The position numbers and the translations under genes were made by a program. A model generated the notes under the pieces. The model was given only the letters and a program-made list of their open reading frames with translations. It made no database searches and was not told where the DNA came from. A stretch of DNA of 64,000 nucleotides from G963662605 sp963667005 (GTDB lineage Bacteria > Bacteroidota > Ignavibacteria > Ignavibacteriales > Ignavibacteriaceae), in contig OY762937.1 in the NCBI GenBank assembly GCA_963667005.1, positions 3,782,001 through 3,846,000 of the forward strand. Direction: 5' to 3'. This document shows, piece after piece, positions 51,717 to 62,500 of this stretch; position 1 is the first letter of the stretch, and every line of letters begins with the position of its first letter.

Positions 51717-52064
51717 TTAATTATTTTTAGTCGCAACAACGACTGTTAAATGGCAGGATCTTTTTCTAATTCTATATGCACGACCCATAGGCGCAGGGGA
51801 AATACGTTTCATTGTAGGTCCCTGGTTTACGTATGCTTCTTTAACATATAAATCAGAAGGACTTAATCTTTCCTCACTTTTAACATTTATCAGATTGGCA
51901 ACTGCAGAACGTAATGCTTTTTGAGCATCTCTTGCTGCGTGCTTTGTCTGAAAATGGAGAATCTCCAATGCTTGGTCTACCGAAACACCGCGAATAAGAT
52001 CTACGACTAAACGCATCTTTCTCGGTGATGACGGTATATATCTAGCTAATGCTTTTGCTTCCAT
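51717..52064 (-). CDS. rplV: 50S ribosomal protein L22
   Basis: 115 residues, ARYIPSSPRKMRLVVDLIRG start and the tunnel-lining loop GPTMKRISPAPMGRAYRIRK near the end. Confidence 0.97.
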   Translation of the reverse strand: MEAKALARYIPSSPRKMRLVVDLIRGVSVDQALEILHFQTKHAARDAQKALRSAVANLINVKSEERLSPSDLYVKEAYVNQGPTMKRISPAPMGRAYRIRKRSCHLTVVVATKNN

Positions 52065-52085
52065 AAACTTTAACTTACTTTCGAA

Positions 52086-52373
52086 TTATTTCGCTTTTGA
52101 TGCTTTTTCGGCTTTAGTACCCGGGTGCGCTCTGAAAATTCTTGTCGGAGCAAATTCACCTAATTTATGGCCAACCATATTTTCGGTGACAAATACCGGA
52201 ATCATTTTATGACCGTTGTGTACCGAGATTGTAAGCCCTACAAATTCCGGCGAAATTGTTGAGGAACGTGACCATGTTTTGATGATCTTCTTGTCATTCT
52301 TCTCAACTTGTGTTTGAACTTTCTTCAATAACTTCAAATCTATAAAAGGACCTTTTTTGACAGAACGTGGCAT
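52086..52373 (-). CDS. rpsS: 30S ribosomal protein S19
   Basis: 95 residues, MPRSVKKGPFIDLKLLKKV start and MVGHKLGEFAPTRIFRAHPG. Confidence 0.97.
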   Translation of the reverse strand: MPRSVKKGPFIDLKLLKKVQTQVEKNDKKIIKTWSRSSTISPEFVGLTISVHNGHKMIPVFVTENMVGHKLGEFAPTRIFRAHPGTKAEKASKAK

Positions 52374-52387
52374 ACTTTATCTCACAA

Positions 52388-53212
52388 CTACTTACGACGT
52401 TTAATAATTTGCTTATTAGATTGTTTTTTAGGCTTACGGGTTTTGAATCCTTTTGCCTTCGTGCCCCAAGGTGATACCGGATGTCCACCACCTGAGGTTT
52501 TACCTTCACCACCACCCATAGGGTGATCTACCGGGTTCATCGTAACGCCTCTGTTATGAGGACGAATTCCTAACCAGCGGCTGCGTCCTGCTTTACCATA
52601 GCTGATATTTTCGTGATCTGCATTACCGACAACACCGTATGTTGCCATGCAAACCAAGCGTACCAGGCGAACTTCACCTGAAGGGAGACGCAACTGAGCA
52701 TAATCGCCTTCTTTAGCAACCAACTGTAAAGAGCTACCTGCGCTTCTTCCAATCTGGCCACCTTTTCCAGGCTTTAATTCTACGTTGTGGATAAAACTTC
52801 CCAACGGAATTTCTTTCAACGGCATTGCATTACCGACTTTAATATCAACACCTGAACCGGCAGTGACAACATCACCAACTTTTAAACCTTCAGGAGCGAT
52901 GATATATCTTTTTTCGCCATCTTTGTAATAGATAAGGGCGATTCTTGATGTTCTGTTTGGATCGTATTCAATTGATTGAACAGTTCCGGGAACACCTAAT
53001 TTGTTTCTTTTAAAGTCAATAATTCTGTATTGACGTTTATGTCCGCCGCCACGGTGTCTTGATGTGACACGTCCTAAATTATTACGGCCGCCGCTCTTTT
53101 TGATCGGAGCTAATAAGGACTCTTCCGGAATTGAACGGGTAATTTCGGTGAAAGCCGAAATTGTCATATGCCGTGTTCCGGGGGTGGTCGGTTTTAATTT
53201 TTTAATTGCCAT
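52388..53212 (-). CDS. rplB: 50S ribosomal protein L2
   Basis: 274 residues, with GRNNLGRVTSRHRGGGHKR and the peptidyl-transferase-proximal GVTMNPVDHPMGGGEGK containing the conserved His. Confidence 0.97.
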   Translation of the reverse strand: MAIKKLKPTTPGTRHMTISAFTEITRSIPEESLLAPIKKSGGRNNLGRVTSRHRGGGHKRQYRIIDFKRNKLGVPGTVQSIEYDPNRTSRIALIYYKDGEKRYIIAPEGLKVGDVVTAGSGVDIKVGNAMPLKEIPLGSFIHNVELKPGKGGQIGRSAGSSLQLVAKEGDYAQLRLPSGEVRLVRLVCMATYGVVGNADHENISYGKAGRSRWLGIRPHNRGVTMNPVDHPMGGGEGKTSGGGHPVSPWGTKAKGFKTRKPKKQSNKQIIKRRK

Positions 53213-53237
53213 TGAAAAATCTCCAGCTCAGCTTTTA

Positions 53238-53531
53238 CTATACTTGTTCAAATAAATCAATTTTATCACCGGCCTTCAAAACAATATATGCTTTTTTGAA
53301 ATCCGGTTTTTTTCCGGCAAATCTACCGGCTTTACGTAAAATCATTTTTGTTTTGCCGAGGAATGTAGCAGTTGTAACTGACTCAACCGTAACATTGAAT
53401 TTCTTTTCAATTGCACGTTTGATTTCAATTTTATTTGCTTTGATGTCAACAACAAACGCATATTTATTCTGATCTGCTGTTAAACCGCTCACTTTTTCAG
53501 TGAAAATAGGTTTAATGATAACATTATGCAT
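53238..53531 (-). CDS. rplW: 50S ribosomal protein L23
   Basis: 97 residues, HNVIIKPIFTEKVSGLTADQ start and KAYIVLKAGDKIDLFEQV end. Forms the docking site for signal recognition and trigger factor at the tunnel exit. Overlaps rplD by eight bases. Confidence 0.96.
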   Translation of the reverse strand: MHNVIIKPIFTEKVSGLTADQNKYAFVVDIKANKIEIKRAIEKKFNVTVESVTTATFLGKTKMILRKAGRFAGKKPDFKKAYIVLKAGDKIDLFEQV

Positions 53532-54180
53532 TAGCTACCTCTTCTTTTGCTCTTCCTTCATATTTTGTATTCAAATAATCAACGGCGCTTTTTTGAACAA
53601 GCAAAACCTGATTATTGAGGATATCGTAGGTAGATGCTTTAGCAACTTCCAATACCTGCACTTTATGAATATTTCTACCGGATTTATAAACAGAATCCTG
53701 ATGTGCACCGGTCAAGAGCAGTACTTTTTTGCCTTGCAGTTTAAGAGCAGCTAAAATGCCTGCAAATTCCTGAGTCTTTGGTGTTTCGAGGTTGAAATCC
53801 TCAACCACAACAAGCTGTTCGTCTTTAACTTTGTAAGACAAAGCGGAAACTTTAGCCAAAGTTTTTACTTTTTTCGGCAAATATTCGCGATGATCGCGAG
53901 GACGAGGTCCGAAGATCGTTCCACCGCCAGACCATAAAGGTGAACGGCTCGTACCTGCACGGGCTCCGCCTCTTCCCTTTTGTTTCCACGGTTTCTTTCC
54001 ACCGCCGGATACTTCGGCGCGTTCTTTGGACTTGCTTGTACCTTGTCTCTGGTTCGCATTATATTGTTTAACAGCAAGGTAGATAGCATGATCATTTGGA
54101 GACATACCAAATACGCTGTCAAGCAATTTTACTTTTGTACCTGAGGCAGTACCATCTATTTTATAAACATCTAATTCCAT
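53524..54180 (-). CDS. rplD: 50S ribosomal protein L4
   Basis: 218 residues. The extended tunnel loop KKPWKQKGRGGARAGTSRS is complete, followed by PLWSGGGTIFGPRPRD. L4 regulates the S10 operon in enterobacteria; no equivalent leader is recognised here. Confidence 0.97.
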   Translation of the reverse strand: MELDVYKIDGTASGTKVKLLDSVFGMSPNDHAIYLAVKQYNANQRQGTSKSKERAEVSGGGKKPWKQKGRGGARAGTSRSPLWSGGGTIFGPRPRDHREYLPKKVKTLAKVSALSYKVKDEQLVVVEDFNLETPKTQEFAGILAALKLQGKKVLLLTGAHQDSVYKSGRNIHKVQVLEVAKASTYDILNNQVLLVQKSAVDYLNTKYEGRAKEEVANA

Positions 54181-54192
54181 TTTACCGCAATA

Positions 54193-54810
54193 TTATTTTT
54201 TATACAATTCAACAATTGAATTTACCGCACCAGGGATAGCACCTTTAACCAAAAGGATATTCTTTTCAGAAACAACCTTTACTACCTGTAAATTATGAAC
54301 GGTAATGTTTGTGTGTCCCATTCTTCCGGCCATTCTCTGACCTTTAAAAACACGCGAAGGATATGATGAAGCTCCAATAGAACCAGGAGCACGAAGACGA
54401 TCGCTTTGTCCGTGAGTTGTACCACCAACACCACCAAAGCCGTGACGTCTCATAACACCTTGAAATCCTTTACCTTTGCTTAAGCCGCGAACTTTGATCT
54501 TTTCGCCTTCTGTGAAGAGGTCAACTTTAATCTGATCGCCGACTTTATAATCTGCGCCGTTAAAATCGAATTCTTTTACAGTAGCTGCAGCTTCAAGGTT
54601 AAGCTTAGCATAAAAACCGGCAGCCGGTTTTTTTACACTTCTTTTTTTGACGCCAAACCCTAATTGAACAGCGGTATAACCGTTCTTCTCTGCTGTTCTT
54701 ACCTGAAGAACCGTGCAGGGTCCAACTTCGATGACAGTAACCGGAATTCTGTTACCATCAGCGTTGAAAATGTTTGACATACCTAATTTTTTTCCGAGCA
54801 ACCCGGGCAT
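54193..54810 (-). CDS. rplC: 50S ribosomal protein L3
   Basis: 205 residues, MPGLLGKKLGMSNIFNADGN start and the GFGGVGGTTHGQSDRLRAPG central loop near the peptidyl-transferase centre. Confidence 0.97.
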   Translation of the reverse strand: MPGLLGKKLGMSNIFNADGNRIPVTVIEVGPCTVLQVRTAEKNGYTAVQLGFGVKKRSVKKPAAGFYAKLNLEAAATVKEFDFNGADYKVGDQIKVDLFTEGEKIKVRGLSKGKGFQGVMRRHGFGGVGGTTHGQSDRLRAPGSIGASSYPSRVFKGQRMAGRMGHTNITVHNLQVVKVVSEKNILLVKGAIPGAVNSIVELYKK

Positions 54811-54826
54811 CTTAACTCCGCAAACT

Positions 54827-55135
54827 TTATAATTTAATTTCTATATCTACACCCGCAGGTATATCTAATTTACTTAAGGAGTCAATCGTTTTTGAGTTCG
54901 AATTATGTATGTCAATTATTCTTTTGTGAGAACATAATTGAAACTGTTCACGTGACTTTTTATCAACATGGGGTGAACGTAAAACTGTTACGATCGTACG
55001 CTTTGTCGGCAGCGGTATTGGTCCGGAAACTACAGCTCCCGTACTTTTAACCGTTTTAATGATCTTTTCTGTTGACTTGTCAATCAAAATATGATCGTAC
55101 GATTTTAACCTAATTCTTATTTTTTGACCTGGCAC
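54827..55135 (-). CDS. rpsJ: 30S ribosomal protein S10 (NusE)
   Basis: 102 residues, QKIRIRLKSYDHILIDKS and GPIPLPTKRTIVTVLRSPHV. The start is GTG at 55135, seven bases after AGGAG. S10 is also the partner of NusB in antitermination. A hairpin separates it from tuf. Confidence 0.97.
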   Translation of the reverse strand: MPGQKIRIRLKSYDHILIDKSTEKIIKTVKSTGAVVSGPIPLPTKRTIVTVLRSPHVDKKSREQFQLCSHKRIIDIHNSNSKTIDSLSKLDIPAGVDIEIKL

Positions 55136-55161
55136 TCTAAGACTCCTTACTTAAATAGACA

Positions 55162-55188
55162 GAAAACGGGAGGTGTTCTCCCGTTTTC
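55162..55188 (-). terminator. Hairpin between tuf and rpsJ
   Basis: An 11-bp stem (GAAAACGGGAG / CTCCCGTTTTC) with a 5-base loop. On the minus strand the following tract is only moderately T-rich, so it may be a partial terminator or attenuator rather than a full stop. Confidence 0.6.
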
Positions 55189-55203
55189 GAGATAGCATAA
55201 ATT

Positions 55204-56409
55204 TTATTCAATAATCTTAGTTACAAATCCAGCGCCTACAGTTCTTCCGCCTTCACGGATAGCGAACTTGAGACCTTCTTCCATAGCGATAGTTGTGATA
55301 AGCTCGATGCTTAATTCAACGCTATCACCAGGGATAACAACTTCAACACCTTCCGGTAATGTAGCAACACCGGTAACGTCAGTTGTTCTGAAATAGAACT
55401 GTGGTCTGTAACCGCTTGTAAATGATGTATGACGGCCGCCTTCTTCTTTTGTCAAGATGTAAGCTTTACCGATGAATTTCTTGTGAGGTGTAATTGAACC
55501 CGGTTTAGCAAGAACCATTCCGCGTTCGATTTCTTTTTTGTCAACACCACGCATCAAGAGACCAGCGTTGTCACCTGCCATAGCAGCGTCGAGTTCTTTT
55601 CTGAACATTTCAACACCGGTGATAACAGTTTTCTTGTGAGCGCCGAGACCGATTAATTCAACTTCTTCGCCAACTTTAACCTGTCCTCTTTCAACACGAC
55701 CTGTAGCAACTGTACCACGGCCTGTGATTGAGAAAACGTCTTCAACCGGCATCAAGAAAGGTTTGTCGGTCATACGATCCGGAATCGGAATATATGAGTC
55801 AACAGCATCCATCAGCTCCCAGATACATGTATAACGTGGATCATCAAGCGGAGCATCGCTAGCGCCGGCTTCAAGAGCTTTCAAAGCTGAACCAGCGATA
55901 ATCGGAATTTCGTCTCCAGGGAATTCATAGGCCTTCAAGAGGTCTTTTAATTCTTCTTTAACGAGTTCGATGAGTTCTTCATCATCAACTGCGTCAACTT
56001 TATTCAAGAATACAACAATTTTAGGTACACCTACCTGGCGTGCAAGAAGGATGTGCTCTCTTGTTTGAGGCATAGGACCGTCAGTTGCAGCAACTACGAG
56101 AATAGCGCCGTCCATCTGAGCAGCACCGGTGATCATGTTTTTAACGTAATCAGCGTGACCTGGGCAGTCAACGTGTGCATAGTGACGATTTGCAGTAGCA
56201 TACTCAACGTGTGCTGTTGCAATCGTGATTCCACGTGCTTTTTCTTCAGGTGCGTTGTCAATACTGTCGAAAGTACGGACAGAGGAAAGTCCTTTTTTAG
56301 CTAAAGCCATAGTGATGGCAGCTGTAAGGGTTGTTTTACCATGATCTACGTGTCCGATAGTACCGATATTTACGTGCGGTTTACTACGGTCAAATTTCTC
56401 TTTTGCCAT
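55204..56409 (-). CDS. tuf: Translation elongation factor Tu
   Basis: 401 residues. GTPase motifs GHVDHGKTT, DCPGHADYV and NKVD, then beta-barrel domains II and III with GRGTVATGRVERG and GRTVGAGFVTKI at the end. Delivers aminoacyl-tRNA to the ribosome. Whether a second copy exists elsewhere cannot be seen. Confidence 0.98.
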   Translation of the reverse strand: MAKEKFDRSKPHVNIGTIGHVDHGKTTLTAAITMALAKKGLSSVRTFDSIDNAPEEKARGITIATAHVEYATANRHYAHVDCPGHADYVKNMITGAAQMDGAILVVAATDGPMPQTREHILLARQVGVPKIVVFLNKVDAVDDEELIELVKEELKDLLKAYEFPGDEIPIIAGSALKALEAGASDAPLDDPRYTCIWELMDAVDSYIPIPDRMTDKPFLMPVEDVFSITGRGTVATGRVERGQVKVGEEVELIGLGAHKKTVITGVEMFRKELDAAMAGDNAGLLMRGVDKKEIERGMVLAKPGSITPHKKFIGKAYILTKEEGGRHTSFTSGYRPQFYFRTTDVTGVATLPEGVEVVIPGDSVELSIELITTIAMEEGLKFAIREGGRTVGAGFVTKIIE

Positions 56410-56461
56410 TGTTATATAACTCCTTTGTTACTTTAATAATATCTAAATAAAAATATGATGC

Positions 56462-58546
56462 TTACTTTTTACCGGCGGATTTTTCTGCAATTTCTTCCGC
56501 TACGCTTTTCGGTACTTCGGAATAATGCGAGAACTGCATGGTATAAATTGCGCGTCCTTGGGTCATAGAGCGAAGTACTGTCGCATATCCGAACATTTCT
56601 GACAGCGGTACATGTGCTTTGATAACCTGGGCGTCTTTACGTGCTGAAAATCCTTCGATTCTACCTCTTCTTGAGTTCAGGTCGCCCATAACGTCGCCTA
56701 AATACTCTTCAGGGGTAATAACTTCAACGGACATAATAGGTTCAAGCAAGACCGGTTTAGCTTTTCTTGCAGCCTCTTTAAAGGCCATAGAACCTGCAAC
56801 TTTGAATGAAATCTCGTCTGAGTCAACATCATGATATGAACCATCATACAATTTGACTTTTACATCCACTACAGGGAATCCGGCAACAACACCATTCCGC
56901 ATGGCTTCTTGAATACCGGCAGATACCGGAGCGATGTATTCTTTAGGAACCGAACCGCCGATAATAGCGTTTTCAAATTCATAACCTTTACCCGGTTCAT
57001 TCGGAGTAACTTCAATCCAAACATCACCGTATTTACCACGGCCACCGCTCTGCTTAACAAATTTACCCTGAGCGCTAACGGTCTGAGTAATTGTTTCGCG
57101 ATAAGCAACCTGCGGTTTACCGACGTTAGCTTCAACCTTAAATTCGCGACGCATACGGTCAACAAGAATTTCGAGGTGAAGTTCGCCCATACCGCTGATG
57201 AGTGTTTGTCCGGTTTCTTCGTCAATATTAACTCTAAACGTAGGATCTTCATCGGATAACTTAACGAGAGCGTCTGAAAGTTTATCCTGATCTGCTTTGG
57301 TTTTAGGCTCAATAGCAATCTGAATAACAGGCTCTGGGAATGTTATCTTTTCCATGATAACCGGTTCGTCTTCAACGCAAAGCGTATCACCGGTTCTGGT
57401 ATATTTCAATCCGACGGCAGCAGCAATATCACCGGCTCTTACTGTATCAATTTCTTCGCGGTGATTAGCATGCATACGCAGCAATCTGCTGATACGCTCT
57501 TTTTTTCCGCTCACGGAATTATAGATATATGAGCCGGAATGGAGTGTACCTGTATAAACTCTGAAAAATGTTAATTTACCAACATAAGGATCAGTCATTA
57601 ACTTGAATGCCAAAGCCGTAAAGCTTTCTTTTTCGTCAACTTTTCTTTCAACAGTATCGTTAATTCCGACATGATGTGCTTCAATGACGGGATTGTTAAC
57701 CGGTGAAGGAAGGAAGTCAATCACAGCATCCAATAAACTCTGAACACCCTTGTTCTTGAATGAAGAACCACAAAGAACAGGGATGATTTTTGAAGAGATT
57801 GTTGCTTCACGTAAAACGCGGATAACCTCTTCATAGGTGATTTCTTCACCATTCAAATATTTTTCTAAAAGCGTATCGTCAACTTCAGATACCGCTTCGA
57901 GCATCTCAGTACGATATTTTTTTGCGCTTTCCATAAGATCGGCTGGAATGTCCTGGACATCGAAGTGAGTTCCAAGATTATCTTCGCGATACATCAACGC
58001 TTTGAATGTCATTAAATCAATAACACCGGAGAACAAATCGCCATCGCCGATAGGTAAATTAACCGGAATAGCATTTGCGCCTAAGCGTTCTTTGATCATA
58101 TTTAAAGCATTAAAGAAGTCGGCACCGATACGATCCATTTTATTGATGAACGCGATTCTCGGAACGCCGTACTTGTCAGCCTGACGCCATACGGTTTCAG
58201 ACTGTGGTTCAACGCCGCCTACAGCGCAGAAAAGAGCGATCGCTCCGTCCAAAACACGGAGTGAACGTTCAACTTCAGCTGTAAAATCAACGTGACCTGG
58301 AGTATCAATAATATTAATCTGATGATCTTTCCAATAGCAGGTCGTTGCAGCACTTGTAATGGTGATGCCGCGTTCTTTTTCCTGCTCCATCCAATCCATC
58401 GTAGCCGCTCCATCGTGAACTTCGCCAATGCGGTGAAGTTTACCTGTATAGAAAAGAATACGCTCAGTAGTCGTAGTTTTACCGGCGTCAATGTGTGCCA
58501 TGATACCGATATTGCGTACTTTTTCAATTGGAGTTTGTGTAGCCAT
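56462..58546 (-). CDS. fusA: Translation elongation factor G
   Basis: 694 residues, five-domain EF-G. AHIDAGKTTTTERILFYTG (P loop), DTPGHVDFT, NKMDRIGADF; domain IV loop GGSVPKEYIAPVSAGI. Ribosomal translocase. Standard location between rpsG and tuf. Confidence 0.98.
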   Translation of the reverse strand: MATQTPIEKVRNIGIMAHIDAGKTTTTERILFYTGKLHRIGEVHDGAATMDWMEQEKERGITITSAATTCYWKDHQINIIDTPGHVDFTAEVERSLRVLDGAIALFCAVGGVEPQSETVWRQADKYGVPRIAFINKMDRIGADFFNALNMIKERLGANAIPVNLPIGDGDLFSGVIDLMTFKALMYREDNLGTHFDVQDIPADLMESAKKYRTEMLEAVSEVDDTLLEKYLNGEEITYEEVIRVLREATISSKIIPVLCGSSFKNKGVQSLLDAVIDFLPSPVNNPVIEAHHVGINDTVERKVDEKESFTALAFKLMTDPYVGKLTFFRVYTGTLHSGSYIYNSVSGKKERISRLLRMHANHREEIDTVRAGDIAAAVGLKYTRTGDTLCVEDEPVIMEKITFPEPVIQIAIEPKTKADQDKLSDALVKLSDEDPTFRVNIDEETGQTLISGMGELHLEILVDRMRREFKVEANVGKPQVAYRETITQTVSAQGKFVKQSGGRGKYGDVWIEVTPNEPGKGYEFENAIIGGSVPKEYIAPVSAGIQEAMRNGVVAGFPVVDVKVKLYDGSYHDVDSDEISFKVAGSMAFKEAARKAKPVLLEPIMSVEVITPEEYLGDVMGDLNSRRGRIEGFSARKDAQVIKAHVPLSEMFGYATVLRSMTQGRAIYTMQFSHYSEVPKSVAEEIAEKSAGKK

Positions 58547-58588
58547 CTAAAATCTAATTTCCTAATTCTATCTCTTGTCTTATAAATA

Positions 58589-59056
58589 TTACCACTTAAA
58601 ATGAGCGAAAGCTTTGTTAGCTTCAGCCATTTTGTGGGTGTCTTCTTTTTTCTTAATCGAGTTACCTTCGTTGTTGGAAGCGGAGATCAATTCACCTGCC
58701 AATTTAGCAGCCATTGATTTTTCGCCTCTTGAGCGTGAGTATTCACGAATCCAACGGAAAGCCAAAGCCAAACGTCTTTCAGGTCTAACTTCCATCGGAA
58801 CCTGATAAGTGGCGCCGCCAACTCTTCTACTGCGAACTTCAATCACAGGCTGAATGTTGGAGAGAGCTTTTTTGAAAACTTCAACTCCCGGCTTTTTTGT
58901 TTTTTCTTCAATAATTCCAAAAGCATTGTATACAATGTTTCTTGCGGTAGATTTTTTACCATCAAGCATAATGGAATTAACAAATTTAGCCACGACCAGA
59001 TCGTTGAATCTTGGATCGGGCTTAATATATCTTTTCTCGGCTCTTTTCTTTCTCAT
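58589..59056 (-). CDS. rpsG: 30S ribosomal protein S7
   Basis: 155 residues, MRKKRAEKRYIKPDPRFND start, VGGATYQVPMEVRPERR beta-hairpin, and C-terminal HKMAEANKAFAHFKW. Confidence 0.97.
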   Translation of the reverse strand: MRKKRAEKRYIKPDPRFNDLVVAKFVNSIMLDGKKSTARNIVYNAFGIIEEKTKKPGVEVFKKALSNIQPVIEVRSRRVGGATYQVPMEVRPERRLALAFRWIREYSRSRGEKSMAAKLAGELISASNNEGNSIKKKEDTHKMAEANKAFAHFKW

Positions 59057-59064
59057 AGATTCTT

Positions 59065-59445
59065 CTACTTACCTGCTTTTGGTTTTTTGGCTCCATATTT
59101 AGAGCGGGCCTGTTTTCTATCTTCAACGCCGTTGGCATCGAGAGTGCCACGAATAATGTGATACCGAACACCCGGCAAATCTTTTACTCTACCGCCTCTG
59201 ATAAGAACGATTGAGTGTTCCTGAAGGTTGTGCCCTTCACCCGGGATATATGCAGTCACTTCAATGTTGTTTGTTAAACGAACACGTGCAACTTTACGCA
59301 AAGCTGAATTAGGTTTCTTCGGTGTAGTAGTATATACTCTTGTACATACACCACGACGCTGAGGGCAACTCTGGAGCGCCGGAGCCTTATTCTTTCCTAC
59401 TATTGCTTCGCGTCCTTTACGTACTAATTGATTAATCGTTGGCAA
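59065..59445 (-). CDS. rpsL: 30S ribosomal protein S12
   Basis: 126 residues from TTG at 59445, giving the canonical MPTINQLVRKGREAI. GGAG sits six bases upstream, inside the extra codons that a TTG at 59457 would add. TTTPKKPNSALRKVARVRL and PGVRYHIIRGTLD are intact, with the streptomycin-site lysines of wild-type sequence. Confidence 0.96.
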   Translation of the reverse strand: MPTINQLVRKGREAIVGKNKAPALQSCPQRRGVCTRVYTTTPKKPNSALRKVARVRLTNNIEVTAYIPGEGHNLQEHSIVLIRGGRVKDLPGVRYHIIRGTLDANGVEDRKQARSKYGAKKPKAGK

Positions 59446-59492
59446 AAACCACTCCAAAAATTACAAAGTTAAAAAAATTTAGCCTTTTAATA

Positions 59493-59526
59493 TACGGAAA
59501 GACATTTATTTTGTCAAGTTTCCGTA
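59493..59526 (-). terminator. Weak hairpin after rpoC
   Basis: An 8-bp A/T-rich stem (TACGGAAA / TTTCCGTA) with an 18-base loop between the rpoC stop and rpsL. Could attenuate transcription from rpoBC into the str genes; low stability makes this uncertain. Confidence 0.35.
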
Positions 59527-59543
59527 AATATTTAATCAGTCTA

Positions 59544-62500
59544 TTATGATGCCGATTCAGTTTCTACGACTGGGGCGGCATTTTCCTCGGCTGCGGGCTC
59601 TTCAATTCCTGCAAGCTGGATATGGGAATATTTTCTCAATCCGGTACCGGCAGGGATCAAACGACCCATGACCACGTTCTCTTTCAAACCACGCAAAGTG
59701 TCGATTTTAGCGGCAATTGCGGCATTTGTCAATACTTTTGTCGTCTCCTGGAACGAAGCGGCAGAGATAAAGCTTTCGGTTGAAAGGGCTGCCGAGGTAA
59801 TTCCGAGCAAAATTCTGTCGAAAGTTGCCGGCTCAGCTGCACGGTAATCGAGCGCTTTTTTACTTTTTCTCTTAAGATCAGCCGCTGCCTCACGAACCTT
59901 GCTTTTCGGCAAGATTTGGTGTTCTTTGAACCGTGAGTCACCTTTTTCGGTAATTACGACTGAATCCATTACTCTTTCGTTCTCTTCTACGAATTCAGAT
60001 TTATCAATAATATCTTCTTCGAGGAATTTGCTATCGCCCGGAGTAACGACGCGAACTTTTTGAAGCATCTGTTTTACAATTACTTCAATATGTTTGTCAT
60101 TAATCTTCACACCCTGCAAACGGTAAACGTCCTGGATTTCATTTACGAGATATTCCTGCACAGCGTTCGGACCTTTAATTCTCAAGATGTCATGAGGATT
60201 GATAGGACCGTCTGTAATTTTTTCACCTACAGGAATTTCATCGCCGTCCTGAACAAGTACGTGCTTGCCGAGCGGAACGTTATATTTCTTTTCATCTGAG
60301 TTATCAAGTGCAGTAACAAGAATTTCGCGATAACCTTTTTTACGTGCGCCGAATTTAACGATACCTTCGATGTCAGCAACGATAGCAGGATCCTGCGGGC
60401 TGCGGGCTTCGAATAATTCAGTTACTCTCGGCAGACCACCGGTGATGTCACGGGTCTTTGTTGTCTGCTTTGAAATCTTAGCAAGGATAGTACCTGCTGC
60501 AACAATTTCACCTTCTTCAACTGCAAGATATGCTTTTGAAGGAATGCTGAATGTTTTAACGTTACCGTCTTCGCTTTCAATAACGATACTTGGTGTCAGT
60601 GTTTTATCCTTAGGCTCGATAACAACTTTCTGCGCGTGACCTGTTTGTTCATCAGTCAACTGCTGCATTGTTACGTTTTCAATCAAGTCAACGAACTTCG
60701 CTTTACCGTTGATATCAGCGAGGATTACATCATTGTAAGGATCGTGATAGTACAATGGTTGTTTCTTCGAAACTTTCTGTCCTTCGGATACGAGTACCTG
60801 CGCACCGTATGGTACGTTATACTTCTTTAATAATGATTCGTGATCATCATAAACTTCGAGAACGCCTCTTCTACCGGTAACGATTTTTTCAACAACCGGT
60901 CCATTCTTTCTTTCAACGTAGTTAACACGGTGGAATTTAACATAACCTTCGATGTTAGTTTCAACCTGTGACTGCGTTGCGATACGTGATGACGTACCAC
61001 CAAAGTGGAATGTACGAAGTGTAAGCTGTGTACCAGGCTCACCGATTGACTGAGCAGCGATAACACCAACCGCTTCACCAACTTCAACGAGTTTACCGTT
61101 GGCAAGGTTTCTTCCGTAACATTTAGCGCATACACCATGCTTTGATTCGCAGGTTAATACAGTGCGGATGTTTACAGAGTCAATGTTTGCTTCTTCAATA
61201 GCTTTAGCAGCGTCTTCAGTAATCATTTCACCTGCGTCGAGAATTAAATCGTCGGTACGAGGATCATAGATAGCATCCTGTGTAACACGGCCGGTAATTC
61301 TTTCAGCCAATGATTCGCGTTCTTCTTCAACGTCTTTAATAGCAGTTACGTTAACACCAAGGATAGTACCGCAGTCGATTTCGCTTATGATAACATCCTG
61401 AGCAACGTCAACAAGTCTTCTTGTAAGGTAACCGGCATCAGCTGTTTTCAACGCTGTATCTGCCAAACCTTTACGAGCACCGTGAGTAGAGATGAAGTAC
61501 TCGAGTACCGACAAACCTTCTTTAAAGTTAGCGATAATCGGGTTCTCGATAATTTCACCCGCTTGACCTGATAAGGTCTTCTGCGGTTTCATCATCAATC
61601 CTCTCATACCTGCGAGCTGACGAACCTGTTCCTGAGAACCTCTAGCGCCTGAGTCAACCATCATGAAGATCGGGTTGAATCCGCCGTCGGCACTCTTTAA
61701 TTTTTTCATGAGAGCAACTGCAACGTCGTTGGTTGTATGTGTCCATGTATCAATAATAATATTGTAACGCTCGTTATCGGTAATGATACCCATTTCGTGC
61801 TGTTCCAATACGTTTTCAACCTTCGAGTTAGCAGACTTAATAAGGTTAGCTTTTTCTTCAGGAATAAGCAAATCGCTGAAGCTGATTGAAAGGCCGCCTG
61901 CCGTTGCATAACGGAATCCGATGTCTTTCAAATCATCAAGGAATTTGGCTGTAACCTTATTACCTAATTTCATAAACATCTGGCCGATAAATCCGCCAAA
62001 TGATTTTTTAACGAGCAATTGATTATAGAAGCCCATTTCATCCGGAACGATCTGGTTAAAGATAACGCGTCCGGTAGTGGTTTCAATAAACTCGCCGTGA
62101 TATTTGTATTTAATTCTTGCATGCAGACCGACAACTCTACTGTTGTAAGCCATGATAACTTCATCAGCGTTGCTGAATGTCATACCTTCGCCTACATCAC
62201 CGTCACGTTTTTTCGTGAGGTAATAAGCACCCAATACGATATCCTGTGTAGGAATAACAATCGGGTTACCGTGCTGAGGTGAAAGAATGTTATGGCTGCT
62301 AAGCATGAGCAGATGCGCTTCAAGTTGTGCTTCGTGTGAAAGCGGAATATGAACCGCCATCTGGTCACCGTCAAAATCCGCGTTGAACGCTGTACATACC
62401 ATCGGGTGTAGACGAATAGCTTTTTCGTCAATAAGAACAGGCTGGAATGCCTGAATACCCAAACGGTGAAGCGTAGGAGCGCGGTTAAGCATTACTGGGT

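Noticed and set aside
56869..57318. 149-residue frame inside fusA on the same strand
   Set aside because: A different reading frame of the EF-G gene with basic, Leu-rich translation; no support.
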